Shown here: positions 7,593-16,943 of the stretch, piece after piece
How positions within the stretch are numbered: position 1 is the first letter of the stretch
Layout: each line of letters starts with the position of its first letter
Assembly: GCA_964410325.1 (NCBI GenBank)
Contig: CAYPFN010000011.1
Span: forward strand, 1 to 61,252
Length of the DNA stretch: 61,252 bases
Direction of reading: 5' to 3'
Source of the DNA: CAAFZY01 sp964410325
GTDB lineage: Bacteria; Pseudomonadota; Alphaproteobacteria; RF32; CAG-239
Program-made: the position numbers and the translations under genes
The notes under the pieces: model-generated
What the model saw: only the letters and a program-made list of their open reading frames with translations
Told to the model about the DNA's origin: nothing
The model's database searches: none

Positions 7593-9581
7593 ATGGCAGA
7601 TTTATTTGAATCGACAACCCCTGTTAAAACAGGATATTCAGCACAGGATATTGAAGTTTTGGAAGGCTTGGAACCGGTCAGGCATCGTCCCGGGATGTAC
7701 ATCGGTGGCACGGACGAAACCGCACTCCATCATCTGGTGGCTGAAATTTTGGATAACTCGATGGATGAGGCGGTAGCTGGTTATGCTAGTCGAATAGAAG
7801 TCTGTCTTAATGCCGATAATTCAATTACGATTGCCGATAACGGCCGTGGCATTCCGGTTGATGAGCATCCGAAATATCCAGGAAAATCGGCGCTTGAAGT
7901 AATCATGACGACCTTACATTCTGGCGGTAAATTCTCAAACAGTGTTTATAAAGTTTCTGGTGGTCTGCATGGTGTCGGTTCATCGGTTGTCAATGCCTTA
8001 TCGGAAAAGCTGGTGGTTGAAATCGCCCGGGATAAAAAACTTTACCGCCAGGTTTATGCTAAAGGCACACCACAGACCAAGCTTGAGTTAGTGGGAAATG
8101 TTGCCAACCGCCGTGGCACAACTATTACGTTTAAGCCCGATGAAGAAATTTTTAACGGCAACACCCGCTTTGTGCCAAACCGCGTATACCGCATGGCGCG
8201 TTCCAAGGCTTTTTTGTTTAAGGGCATCCGGATATTTTTCAAATGTGCGCCGGAACTTATCCATGAAGGCGACATAACGCCACAGGAAGCCGAGTTGAAT
8301 TTTCCCAACGGTCTGAGAGATTTTTTGAATTATCAAATCGGTAGCCGTGCTACAATCAACCGCACGATGTTTGCTGGCGATTCTGAACTGGCGCACAGCG
8401 AAGGTCGCGTTGAATGGGCGATTACTTGGCCAGAAGATCAAAACGGTTTTTGTTATTCTTACTGCAATACCGTGGTTACCCCGCAGGGCGGTACGCATGA
8501 GCAAGGCTTTAAAAATGCCCTGTTAAAAAGCTTGAAGGAATATGCCGAAATGGCAAATGTCAAAAAAGCTGCATCTGTAACCGCGGACGATTTTTTAAGT
8601 GATGCGGCGATTATGCTTTCGGTGTTTATTACCGATCCGCAGTTTCAAGGGCAGACTAAGGATAAGTTAACATCAGCCAAAGCCACGCGTTTAGTGGAAA
8701 CAGCAGTTAAAGATTCTTTTGATCATTGGCTGTCATCAGATCCGGAAAATGCCGCAGCGCTTTTAGAATATGTGATTGACCGTGCGGAATTGCGTAAAAA
8801 ACGCAAAGAAGAAAAAGTCCAGTTGCGCAAAACGCCGACCAAAAAGCTTCGTCTGCCTGGAAAATTGGCCGATTGTTCGCAGGCGGCGGCTGAAAACACT
8901 GAAATTTTTATTGTTGAGGGCGATTCGGCTGGTGGTTCGGCCAAGCAGGGGCGTGACCGCGCCACACAGGCGATTCTTCCGCTACGCGGTAAAATTTTGA
9001 ACGTTGCCAGCGCTTCGCTTGAAAGAATCACTCAAAACCAGGAAATCAAAGATATGATTGAGGCTTTGGGTTGTGGCGTCAAAGAAAACTATAAAGAAGA
9101 AAATCTACGTTATGAAAAAATTATTATCATGACCGATGCTGATGTTGACGGTGCGCATATAACCTCGCTGTTAATGACATTTTTCTATCAGCACATGCCG
9201 CAATTAATTGAAAACGGCCATTTATATATTGCCACGCCGCCGCTGTATAAAATCGTCGTTGGCGGGAAAAACTATTATGCTTTGGATGACGAGGAAAAAG
9301 ACAAGCTTTTGCAAAAAGTTGTCAAAGGCAATCAGAAACCGGATATCAGTCGCTTTAAAGGCTTGGGCGAGATGAGCGCCCAGCAGCTTAAAGAAACCAC
9401 GATGGATAAGAAAAACCGTATGCTTCTAAGGGTAGAAATTCCGAGCACCAACACCGAAGAAGGGCGGGAAGAAGCCTTTGAAACCCGGCGCCGTGTTGAG
9501 CAGTTAATGGGCAAAAATCCGGAATTACGCTTCAAATTTATTATTGAGCGCGCCAAGTTTGTCGATGATTTAGATATTTAA
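7593..9581 (+). CDS. parE: DNA topoisomerase IV subunit B
   Basis: A 662-residue type IIA topoisomerase ATPase subunit that, with ParC, decatenates daughter chromosomes. It has the GHKL ATPase domain (EILDNSMDEA near residue 55, GGLHGVGSSVVNAL near 130), a transducer domain, and a TOPRIM domain (EGDSAGGSAKQGR near 445, TDADVDGAH near 512). The family ending follows. Length and the GGTDETALHH motif fit ParE better than GyrB, which is normally longer. GGAAGAAA precedes the ATG. It is transcribed alone; parC is not in the window. Confidence 0.93.
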   Translation: MADLFESTTPVKTGYSAQDIEVLEGLEPVRHRPGMYIGGTDETALHHLVAEILDNSMDEAVAGYASRIEVCLNADNSITIADNGRGIPVDEHPKYPGKSALEVIMTTLHSGGKFSNSVYKVSGGLHGVGSSVVNALSEKLVVEIARDKKLYRQVYAKGTPQTKLELVGNVANRRGTTITFKPDEEIFNGNTRFVPNRVYRMARSKAFLFKGIRIFFKCAPELIHEGDITPQEAELNFPNGLRDFLNYQIGSRATINRTMFAGDSELAHSEGRVEWAITWPEDQNGFCYSYCNTVVTPQGGTHEQGFKNALLKSLKEYAEMANVKKAASVTADDFLSDAAIMLSVFITDPQFQGQTKDKLTSAKATRLVETAVKDSFDHWLSSDPENAAALLEYVIDRAELRKKRKEEKVQLRKTPTKKLRLPGKLADCSQAAAENTEIFIVEGDSAGGSAKQGRDRATQAILPLRGKILNVASASLERITQNQEIKDMIEALGCGVKENYKEENLRYEKIIIMTDADVDGAHITSLLMTFFYQHMPQLIENGHLYIATPPLYKIVVGGKNYYALDDEEKDKLLQKVVKGNQKPDISRFKGLGEMSAQQLKETTMDKKNRMLLRVEIPSTNTEEGREEAFETRRRVEQLMGKNPELRFKFIIERAKFVDDLDI

Positions 9582-9583
9582 GC

Positions 9584-9734
9584 TTACCATAAACGATAAA
9601 AAAGATCATTCGTTTTGAACGCCTCATATTCAGGCGCAGATGCATCCTCATCAGCATGACAGGTTAAAAAGAAGTCTGATATGTCCCCATTATAACATTT
9701 TTCTATGGTCTCCCTTATGCGAGGGCAATAGTAT
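9584..9734 (-). pseudogene. Unidentified gene remnant (C-terminal end only)
   Basis: The minus strand has an open frame of about 48 codons ending at TAA 9584-9586, containing IRETIEKCYNGDISDFFLTC and then NDLFYRLW. It has no start codon and closes upstream at a TGA. The composition looks protein-like (Cys, Trp, acidic residues), so I read it as the end of a lost gene downstream of parE. I do not recognise the family. Confidence 0.35.
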
Positions 9735-9752
9735 TTTCATTTTTAAAATGAA

Positions 9753-9782
9753 AACAACTCCGATTAAAAATCGGAGTTGTTA
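9753..9782. terminator. Bidirectional hairpin terminator
   Basis: AACAACTCCGATT and AATCGGAGTTGTT pair perfectly around a short A loop. The hairpin ends just before the stop of the minus-strand gene at 9788. A second AT-rich inverted repeat (TTTTCATTTT/AAAATGAAAA) abuts it at 9735-9754. Confidence 0.85.
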
Positions 9783-9787
9783 AGAAG

Positions 9788-10165
9788 TTATTTGCAAGCC
9801 TTGTTGTTCGGCTTGTAATCGGGCTTGTAACGTTCAAACCCGTTAATTGTATCAGCCAGAGTATATGTTACTCCTCTTATTTTGAAAGTTTTTCCAACGG
9901 AAGTTTCTGCCGCAACAGAATTTCCTGGGATTATGGCCATTTTTTTCCTTTTGATGTTGAAAACGGCTACCTTACCGTTTTCACAATTCTTGACAGCCGC
10001 CACAAAGGGGATGTCAATAGGAAAATGGTGGATTTTGTGACGCAAGACCATGTTTACCAGTCGGCACTTGCTTTCTACAGCTGTTGTGCCTTGCTTGTCG
10101 ACAAATCCATTTAATTTGTCGTTAATCAACAACAAATTAAGATTTTCTAATGAAATCGTTTTCAT
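9788..10165 (-). CDS. Hypothetical protein
   Basis: A 125-residue protein counted from the ATG at 10165; a TTG two codons upstream is possible. There is no clear Shine-Dalgarno sequence. The N-terminal half (LENLNLLLINDKLNG...) looks helical, and the C-terminal half carries short beta-prone segments (GKVAVFNIKRKKMAII, GKTFKIRGVTYTL). No signal peptide or membrane segment is visible and I recognise no family. It is isolated between a terminator and degraded DNA. Confidence 0.55.
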   Translation of the reverse strand: MKTISLENLNLLLINDKLNGFVDKQGTTAVESKCRLVNMVLRHKIHHFPIDIPFVAAVKNCENGKVAVFNIKRKKMAIIPGNSVAAETSVGKTFKIRGVTYTLADTINGFERYKPDYKPNNKACK

Positions 10166-10171
10166 AAACAA

Positions 10172-10527
10172 AATAAAATAATTTAATTAAACATATATTA
10201 TAACAAAGTTAAGTAAAACATTTTTTGTCTATAAAAGCAAGCAAAAAATTCAGAATTTTATAAAATTGTTAAAATAAGTCCGTTTAACAAGAAAATTGAC
10301 AAATTGTCATCAAGTTTGCGTTTGTCTTCAAAAAGTTCGGTAAAAGTGGCGGCCATACAGACTAAGACGGCAGCATACGTAGAAAATGCAGCGGATCAAA
10401 AAGCATGTTAATAAAGGGGCGCAGGTGAAAAAAGCCGTTGAACCTTCCAAAGTTTTTTCTTGTAAATTTTCCGGTGTTCGTAAAATTTGCCGATTATGGC
10501 TACGAAAGCGTCAGTTAACCCATACAT
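10172..10527. other. Degraded intergenic DNA
   Basis: Short protein-like frames occur on the plus strand (for example KVAAIQTKTAAYVENAADQK near 10340-10400, then NKGAQVKKAVEPSKVF), interrupted by stops and without ribosome binding sites. They read like the remains of a small basic protein gene. I cannot assign a family. Confidence 0.3.
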
Positions 10528-10722
10528 TTATCCTGTCAGCCGAAATTTATTACGGGAGATTTCCTTAACGTGCAGCGTTTTAACAAACATCCGTCCAAAA
10601 CTTTTGCGATCCCAGTAAAACCGCCGATAATTAGCATATCCTATGATTGTATTTAAGATAAAACCGTCGCCAAACAGCCATAGCGACCAGGAACGCGACG
10701 CCAAATAAATAAACAAAACCAT
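10528..10722 (-). pseudogene. Possible remnant of a small membrane protein
   Basis: A 64-codon minus-strand frame with an aromatic hydrophobic start (FIYLASRSWSLWLFGDGF) followed by IIGYANYRRFYWDRKSFGR. It lacks a ribosome binding site. The pattern of a hydrophobic helix followed by an aromatic/basic tail resembles the end of a small inner-membrane protein, but it is too short to name. It may be a decayed gene or a chance frame. Confidence 0.25.
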
Positions 10723-10829
10723 CCATAATGAGCTGATATGAATGGTTTTGCGATAAATTTCATTTTTTATATTTTTGAATTATTAACATTACTTTCTTCA
10801 AAAAACAATGTAAACGCCGTTTCTCAAAA

Positions 10830-10868
10830 TAAAATCAAAAAGCACGATTTTTTTATCAACCGTGCTTT
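10830..10868 (-). terminator. Terminator of alaS
   Basis: AAAGCACG (10839-10846) pairs with CGTGCTTT (10861-10868), followed on the minus strand by T-rich DNA. It lies 20 bases beyond the alaS stop. Confidence 0.8.
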
Positions 10869-10888
10869 AAAAATTCTGCAAATAAAAA

Positions 10889-13522
10889 TTATATCATCTT
10901 TCGGACGGCATCAAGAGCGGCTTCCAACCTGTCGGCATCCGGACCACCAGCTTGCGCCATGTCTGGCCGACCACCACCGCCGTTACCGCCGACGATTGTG
11001 GCGGCTGTTTTAACCATCTCAATGGCTGAATATTTATCAGTCAAGTCTTTGGTGACGCCCACGACAATTGACGCCTTGCCATCTTTGTCCGAGGCCAAAA
11101 CCACCACGCCGGAACCGATATTTTGATTAATTTCATCAATAAAAGCTTTAAGTTCTTTTGGGTGGATATTCGGAATAACTCTGGCCACAAACTTAACGCC
11201 GTTGACAGTTTCGATTTTATCCTGATTATCGGCGGATTTATGGCTGACGAAAGTTTTCTTCAAATTAAAAATATCTGTTTCCAGTTTTTTCTTTTCTTCC
11301 AGCAGAATATTCAAACGATTTTCCAGATCATTGATGTTGGTTTTAACAATCAGGCAGGCACGATGCAACTTATCTTCAATGTCCTGCACAAATTTTTCCG
11401 CCCCGTAGCCGGTAACGCATTCAATCCGTCGGATACCAGCGGCCACGGCGGATTCGGAAACAATGTTGAAATAACCGATATCGCCAGTGTCATGAACATG
11501 CGTGCCACCGCATAGTTCCTGCGAATAAATTTTACCGTCCTTTTCCATCCGCACCACGCGCACTTCTTCACCGTACTTTTCTCCGAACAAGGCCATAGCG
11601 CCAGCGTTAACGGCTTCATCTTTATTCATAATGACTGTATTAACATGATAGTTCTGACGAATGGAAGCATTGACCATATCTTCAATTTGCCGCAGTTCAT
11701 CGGCGGTAATCTGTTTAGGATGCGAAACGTCAAAACGCATTCTGTCTGGCCCAACCAGCGAACCTTTTTGGGAAATATGCTCGCCCAAGATTACCTGCAT
11801 GGCTTTATGTACCAGATGCGTTACCGAATGGTTTGCCCTGGTACGGTTACGGGTTTCTTCATTGACTTCAAAGCTTGCGTTCTGACCGACCTGAACCGTG
11901 CCGCTAATCATTTTACAGATATGTACAACCATGCCATCCAGCTTTTTCTTAGTGTCAATAACCTCAATCTCAAAATTTTTACCTTTAATTTTGCCGATAT
12001 CGCCGACTTGGCCGCCAGATTCGCCGTAAAAAGGCGTTTGGTTGGCAATCAGATAAAAATTGCCGTTCTTAACAGTCTGAACTTCTTTGTCTTCTTGTGC
12101 TAAAGCCATAATTTGTCCGTCGGCTTTGATTGTGGTATAGCCTAAAAACTCCGTTGCACCGAATTTTTCCTGCAGTTCAAACCAGATTTTTTCCACACCA
12201 GCATCACCCGAACCTGTCCAGTTTTTACGTGCCTCGGCTTTTTGCCTGGCCATAGCCGCATCAAAACCTTTTGTATCAACTTTAATGTCTTTAAGCTTTA
12301 AGGCGTCTTCCGTTAAATCCAATGGGAAACCATAAGTATCATAAAGTTTGAAAGCCGTTTCCCCGTTAAGCTCGTCGCCAGCTTTTAAGCTGGCGGTTTC
12401 TTCGTCTAAGAGCCGCATACCTTTGGCAAGTGTCCGTCCGAAACGGGTTTCCTCGGTTTTAATCGTTTCTCTGATTAAGGCTTCATGACGGTTAAGTTCT
12501 GGATAGGCTTCGCCCATTTCTCGCTGTAAAGACGGCAGGAGTTTATACATCATCGGTTCATGAATGCCAAGCATGTAAATATGCCGCATCGCCCGCCGCA
12601 TAATCCGCCGCAACACATAGCCCCGCCCTTCGTTTGAAGGCAGAACGCCGTCGGCAATCAAAAATGAAGTTGCCCGCAAATGATCGGCAATAACATTGTA
12701 CGAAGGTATAAATTGCGGATTTTTCGGATCTTTTCCGGCCAACTTACACACATCAGCAATCAGATTTTGAAATAAATCAATATCATAATTAGAGTGCACG
12801 CCTTGCAAAATTGCCGAAATGCGTTCCAAACCCATACCGGTATCAATACAGCGCTGTTTTAATGGAATACGCGTGCCGTCGGGCAGGTCTTCAAATTCAT
12901 CAAATACCAGATTCCATATTTCAATCCAGCGGTCGCCGTCTTCTTCCGGCGTGCCGGGTAGCCCACCCCAAACTTCCGAACCATGGTCATAAAAAATTTC
13001 CGAACAATAACCGCACGGGCCAGTATCACCCATCTGCCAAAAGTTATCTTTAGTAGCAATGCGGATAATCTTATCTTCTGGCAGGCCAGAGATTTTTTTC
13101 CATAAATCATAGGCGTCATCGTCAGTATGAAAAACCGTAACCGCCAATTTTTCTTTTGGGATAGAAAATTCTTTGGTAACCAGTTCCCAGGCATAGTTAA
13201 TGGCTTCTTCCTTAAAATAATCGCCGAATGAAAAATTACCGAGCATTTCAAAAAATGTATGGTGGCGCACATCATAGCCGACACTATCCAAATCATTATG
13301 TTTGCCACCGGCGCGCACGGATTTTTGGGAAGTGGCGGCGCGTTTATAATCGCGACTTTCATTGCCGGTAAAAATATTTTTAAATTGAACCATGCCGGAA
13401 TTTGTAAACATTAAAGTCGGATCGTTATCCGGCACCAAAGATGACGACGGAATAATTTTATGGCCGTTCTTGGCAAAATAATCCAAAAAAGTTTTGCGGA
13501 TTTGCTTTACACTGGTTGTCAT
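10889..13522 (-). CDS. alaS: Alanyl-tRNA synthetase
   Basis: An 877-residue class II aminoacyl-tRNA synthetase that charges tRNA-Ala in the cytosol. I place the start at the ATG giving MTTSVKQIRKTFLDYFAKNG, because this is the conserved AlaRS beginning and GGGAAAAAT precedes it; an upstream ATG at 13573 would add 17 unlikely residues. The catalytic core (FFEMLGNFSFGDYFK), the editing domain with zinc ligands (NHSVTHLVH near 565 and CGGTH near 670) and the C-terminal DHHA1 domain (GGNGGGGRPDMAQAGG) are all present. Length is normal. tRNA-Ala(GGC) also lies in this window but is not linked. Confidence 0.97.
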   Translation of the reverse strand: MTTSVKQIRKTFLDYFAKNGHKIIPSSSLVPDNDPTLMFTNSGMVQFKNIFTGNESRDYKRAATSQKSVRAGGKHNDLDSVGYDVRHHTFFEMLGNFSFGDYFKEEAINYAWELVTKEFSIPKEKLAVTVFHTDDDAYDLWKKISGLPEDKIIRIATKDNFWQMGDTGPCGYCSEIFYDHGSEVWGGLPGTPEEDGDRWIEIWNLVFDEFEDLPDGTRIPLKQRCIDTGMGLERISAILQGVHSNYDIDLFQNLIADVCKLAGKDPKNPQFIPSYNVIADHLRATSFLIADGVLPSNEGRGYVLRRIMRRAMRHIYMLGIHEPMMYKLLPSLQREMGEAYPELNRHEALIRETIKTEETRFGRTLAKGMRLLDEETASLKAGDELNGETAFKLYDTYGFPLDLTEDALKLKDIKVDTKGFDAAMARQKAEARKNWTGSGDAGVEKIWFELQEKFGATEFLGYTTIKADGQIMALAQEDKEVQTVKNGNFYLIANQTPFYGESGGQVGDIGKIKGKNFEIEVIDTKKKLDGMVVHICKMISGTVQVGQNASFEVNEETRNRTRANHSVTHLVHKAMQVILGEHISQKGSLVGPDRMRFDVSHPKQITADELRQIEDMVNASIRQNYHVNTVIMNKDEAVNAGAMALFGEKYGEEVRVVRMEKDGKIYSQELCGGTHVHDTGDIGYFNIVSESAVAAGIRRIECVTGYGAEKFVQDIEDKLHRACLIVKTNINDLENRLNILLEEKKKLETDIFNLKKTFVSHKSADNQDKIETVNGVKFVARVIPNIHPKELKAFIDEINQNIGSGVVVLASDKDGKASIVVGVTKDLTDKYSAIEMVKTAATIVGGNGGGGRPDMAQAGGPDADRLEAALDAVRKMI

Positions 13523-13625
13523 TTTTATTTTTCCCAAAAATTGCAACTTTTTAACCGCCCTAAAATAAAGCAATCTTTAAGGGATGTCCAGTAAAATTTT
13601 ATAAACTTAAAGAGCCACCGTTAAG

Positions 13626-13939
13626 CTAAACCATGCCAGCATTTATATACATTGCCACTAAAAGCCACATAAAGTAAAGATATAACAAATATCCGGCGAT
13701 TATATTGATTTCTGTAAAACGTTTAATCATGCTCCATACGGTATAAAGCAGAAGCGCCAAACAATCAGAGTATACAAAATCGACCACACGACCGGAAAAA
13801 TGGCATTTAGTGGCGTAAAAGGCGGAAGTTTAAGCATTTCATAAAATTAAAGAAATGCCACTCTGTGTGAAAAAAGCGCAGACAACCGCAGTAATGCCAA
13901 CGGTATAAAACTATATAAAAGGCGCAAAACTTTGTTCAT
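13626..13939 (-). pseudogene. tspO: Decayed tspO (TspO/MBR tryptophan-rich sensory protein)
   Basis: A good ribosome binding site (GGAAGG) and ATG at 13939 start a product that is broken by several frameshifts. Pieces in different frames read as TspO in order: a first hydrophobic helix (GITAVVCAFFTQSGISLI), the family signature LKLPPFTPLNAIFPVVWSIL, and the last helix, AGYLLYLYFMWLLVAMYINA, ending at TAG 13626-13628. Intact TspO has about 160 residues; only about 105 codons remain, so the middle helices are also lost. TspO is an outer or cytoplasmic membrane porphyrin/stress protein in other Alphaproteobacteria. Inactivation looks real because there is both loss of sequence and more than one shift. 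Confidence 0.7.
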
Positions 13940-14066
13940 GGTTTTTTCCTTCCATTCAAAAATAATATCTGATACAAAAATTTCAAGATTTGACATAATT
14001 AGCAGTTGATTTTTGTCAAAAGAAGATGTATGATATACCAAAAATCACTTTAATGGGAAAAAGGAT

Positions 14067-15860
14067 ATGGCAAAAGCAAAAACAATCTTAAAATTCATTG
14101 GTGGCATCAATAAAGACCGCATAGGTGGCAATTGTTCAGTGTTAGAACATACAGATGATACCGGCAAAACAGAACGCGTAATGTTTGATTTGGGCAGTAT
14201 GTTCACACCGTATGAATCTGGATTTATGGCGGCTTATCCGAATGTGGATGAATATTTTGATCGAACAGATCCTAAAACCGGAAAAGAATATAAAGCGCTT
14301 AAGCCTGTAAATGCATTGTTCATCACTCATGCCCATGAAGATCATATTGGCGCTTTGATAAATTACACGAAAATGGGTTACAAGCTCCCGCCGATTAAGG
14401 CCGGAGGTTTTACCCGTAATTTTATCCGTTTGGCTTTTTTTGCCGAAGGTATACTTCCTCCGGAAATAGAAAAAATCAAAGCCGGATATGTTGCCCGCAT
14501 CGGGGATAACATTGAGGTTGAAGCCGTTGATGTCAGCCACAGCATCGTCGATTCGCTGGGTTTCCACACTTTAACCTATAATCGTGGCAAACCATATGCC
14601 GCAGTCATAAATAACGGTGATTTTTTAACTGAAGAAGAAATGCCAGTCGGCAAAGCTTTTAATAAGAAAAAATATTTGGATGTTTTAAAACGTAAGGCGG
14701 CGCCGACGACAGTGATTTGCGTAGATTCGACATCTACAACCCCGCACAGCAAGGAGCGTATAGGTTTTGAAAATGCTGTAAACAACGCATATAATGTCGT
14801 GCAGGAACACCAAGACCGGAATATAATTATCTCGCCGGTAATTTCCCGCAGCGTACAAAATATTGCCATAGATATTGAGGTTGCCAAAAAATTAGGCACT
14901 AAAATTTGGCTGGACGGCAAATGGCTGCAAACTGTGAAACAAGCCATGGCTTTAAGCGGATATCTTGATTTTAATGATGTAATCTATAAAGGAACAATAA
15001 AAAGTTATTTGAAAAATAACAGCATCAAAAAGAAATATATTGTTTGTACAGGTGCTTTTGCCCAAGGGCTTGAAGAATATGAACATAATTTAAGCATTAG
15101 TCCGACATCGCCGATTTTTATGGCTTCAGCCACAAAAATGGCATTGGATTTACATCCGCAGATTAGAATTGATAAAAACGTTTTGGTTCTGGCCCGTCAG
15201 CGCATTATTGAAGAAATAAACGGTCGCACGGGACCCAAAATGTTGCAGCTTTTGGCCTCGCAGGGTGCGGTTGTGGTCATGACGCCAGGCAGTCGCCACG
15301 TCGGCAATTTTCAAGAAGTTCAGATGCAGGATTCCGGACATGCTAACGCTGCAGCAATTAAAGAATTAATAAATGATGTCAAAAATGTTGTGCCAAATAT
15401 TATCGTTATTCCTATCCACGGCAATCCAGAGCAGTGTCGCAACACGGAACAGATTATGACGGAAATTGGCGTAGACAGTTATGTTGCCGGCAATTGGGAA
15501 GGTTTGGAAATCGGTAGCGGTAAAGTTACGAATATCGAGCCGAAAGTTATGCCTTTAACCTGGTATGCTGTTAAATTAATTATGCCAGATCCTTATTCCG
15601 AAAGAGAAGTCCCGCCGGAAGGCCTAAAAGAATATTGGGAGGTGACGGAAGATTATCAGCCTGTGCAAAAAATTTGCGAAGTGGCTAATCCGGTAAAAAC
15701 ATGTAATCGTGGCAATTATAGTAATTTGGAAGAGAAAATAGCCGAAATCCAGGATTTGCCATATCGTGAAAAAATGCGCAAACCGTCTAAAAAAATTGAA
15801 AACAAACGAATAAAAGATATCACGGATTTACGTAAAAAAATGGATAAGCGCAGTTTTTAA
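14067..15860 (+). CDS. rnj: Ribonuclease J
   Basis: A 597-residue metallo-beta-lactamase/beta-CASP ribonuclease for RNA processing and decay. The zinc-binding HAHEDH motif is at 88-93, then come a long beta-CASP domain and the conserved C-terminal motif DSGHA (near 422) followed by the IHGNPEQ segment. It is somewhat longer than typical RNase J (about 555 residues); the extra length lies in an insertion after the first beta strands and in a basic C-terminal tail. AAGGAT precedes the ATG. A terminator follows. The sequence is divergent, but no other beta-CASP family fits as well. Confidence 0.88.
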   Translation: MAKAKTILKFIGGINKDRIGGNCSVLEHTDDTGKTERVMFDLGSMFTPYESGFMAAYPNVDEYFDRTDPKTGKEYKALKPVNALFITHAHEDHIGALINYTKMGYKLPPIKAGGFTRNFIRLAFFAEGILPPEIEKIKAGYVARIGDNIEVEAVDVSHSIVDSLGFHTLTYNRGKPYAAVINNGDFLTEEEMPVGKAFNKKKYLDVLKRKAAPTTVICVDSTSTTPHSKERIGFENAVNNAYNVVQEHQDRNIIISPVISRSVQNIAIDIEVAKKLGTKIWLDGKWLQTVKQAMALSGYLDFNDVIYKGTIKSYLKNNSIKKKYIVCTGAFAQGLEEYEHNLSISPTSPIFMASATKMALDLHPQIRIDKNVLVLARQRIIEEINGRTGPKMLQLLASQGAVVVMTPGSRHVGNFQEVQMQDSGHANAAAIKELINDVKNVVPNIIVIPIHGNPEQCRNTEQIMTEIGVDSYVAGNWEGLEIGSGKVTNIEPKVMPLTWYAVKLIMPDPYSEREVPPEGLKEYWEVTEDYQPVQKICEVANPVKTCNRGNYSNLEEKIAEIQDLPYREKMRKPSKKIENKRIKDITDLRKKMDKRSF

Positions 15861-15877
15861 CCGTCATTCCAAATTAA

Positions 15878-15907
15878 AAAACCGACTGTTTTCAGCCGGT
15901 TTTTTTC
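15878..15907 (+). terminator. Terminator of rnj
   Basis: AAACCGACTG and CAGCCGGTTT pair with one mismatch around TTTT, followed by a run of T. It starts 18 bases after the rnj stop. Confidence 0.85.
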
Positions 15908-16001
15908 TGCTCCAAATCCAATACAAGCTACAAATCAATTTTTTTATGCCGTAAATAATTTATGGATGAATTTGATTTGAACTGAAACAGCCTGTTAATT
16001 T

Positions 16002-16742
16002 TTAGCGAATAAAGTTTGTTTGATTGCCACTTTCCTGCATTGGAATACTCAATCCGCCCTTTTTGGCTTCATTGATTATTTTTAACATCCATGCCATATT
16101 TTTGCCTAAATTATGCATAGTCTGCAGCCCTTCTTTATCCTGCATGACTTCTTCTGCTTTTTTGCCGTGCACTTCATTCCAATAAGAAGAAGAAACTATC
16201 GGCATTTTATTAATGGTGAAATATTTGTTGATGACATCAATTGAAGCTATCGTTCCTGCCCGCCGCGCCGAAGTTACCGCTGCACCAGGCTTGAAAGCAA
16301 ACGCAGCATTACCGGCATAAAAAGCGCGGTCTAAAACAGAAAGCAGGCGTCCTGACGGATGCGCATAGTAAACTGGCGAACCGAATACAAAACCATCAGC
16401 TTGTTCTGCTTTTTCAATAATACTGTTGACAATATCGTCTTTAAATACGCAACGTCCGTTGAGTTTCTGGCAAGCTTGGCAGCCGATACAATCGCGATAA
16501 GCTTGAGAACCAAGCTGGATAATTTCAGTTTCAATCCCTTCTTCATTTAGAACCTTGGCTACTTCATTCAAAGCCGTATATGTACAGCCTTTCTCATTGC
16601 TACTGCCATTTATCATTAAAACTTTCATTTTTTCTCCTTTCGCTGTAGATAAATTTGTTCGGCTTTGTTCCTCACAAGCAGACAATAAACTTGTCCCTCC
16701 AATGGTTAAAAGTGTGTTGATTAGAAATTGCCGTCTGTTCAT
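16002..16742 (-). CDS. Iron-sulfur flavoprotein (NADPH-dependent FMN reductase family) with Tat/lipoprotein-like signal
   Basis: A 246-residue flavodoxin-fold protein. The N-terminus MNRRQFLINTLL...LLSAC looks like a Tat signal (RR) joined to a lipobox (Cys23), which suggests export in a folded, cofactor-loaded state and lipid anchoring. The flavin-binding start KVLMINGSSNEKG follows. Cysteines 85, 88, 91 and 98 form C-x2-C-x2-C-x6-C, the compact 4Fe-4S motif of iron-sulfur flavoproteins in anaerobes. GSPVYYAHPSG binds flavin. An internal ATG at 16628 has a stronger ribosome binding site (GGAGAAAAA) and would give a cytosolic 208-residue form. The electron donor and acceptor are unknown. Confidence 0.8.
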   Translation of the reverse strand: MNRRQFLINTLLTIGGTSLLSACEEQSRTNLSTAKGEKMKVLMINGSSNEKGCTYTALNEVAKVLNEEGIETEIIQLGSQAYRDCIGCQACQKLNGRCVFKDDIVNSIIEKAEQADGFVFGSPVYYAHPSGRLLSVLDRAFYAGNAAFAFKPGAAVTSARRAGTIASIDVINKYFTINKMPIVSSSYWNEVHGKKAEEVMQDKEGLQTMHNLGKNMAWMLKIINEAKKGGLSIPMQESGNQTNFIR

Positions 16743-16914
16743 TTTCTTAAACTTTTACACAGTTTATATTCTATAATTTGATATTAGCAATAATAATATC
16801 AGGAATAATCTTTGGCAAATATTTTTTTATAAATTCTCCGGCAAAACCACGCACTGTGCGGAAATTTCAGAGCCGAAGTAAGTGGTTATAAATTATTTTT
16901 CTTGGTAATCCGAC

Positions 16915-16943
16915 CTTGCGCATTACTAAGCGGTTTCCTATAT
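16915..16943 (+). promoter_or_regulatory. Sigma-32 type heat-shock promoter of clpB
   Basis: CTTG (16915-16918), an 18-base spacer and CCTATAT (16937-16943) match the published alphaproteobacterial heat-shock consensus CTTG-N17/18-CYTATNT. Transcription would begin near 16950, about 20 bases before clpB. Confidence 0.8.

Noticed and set aside
10386..10568. 60-codon plus-strand frame upstream of the membrane remnant
   Set aside because: No ribosome binding site, and it overlaps other broken frames; treated as degraded DNA.
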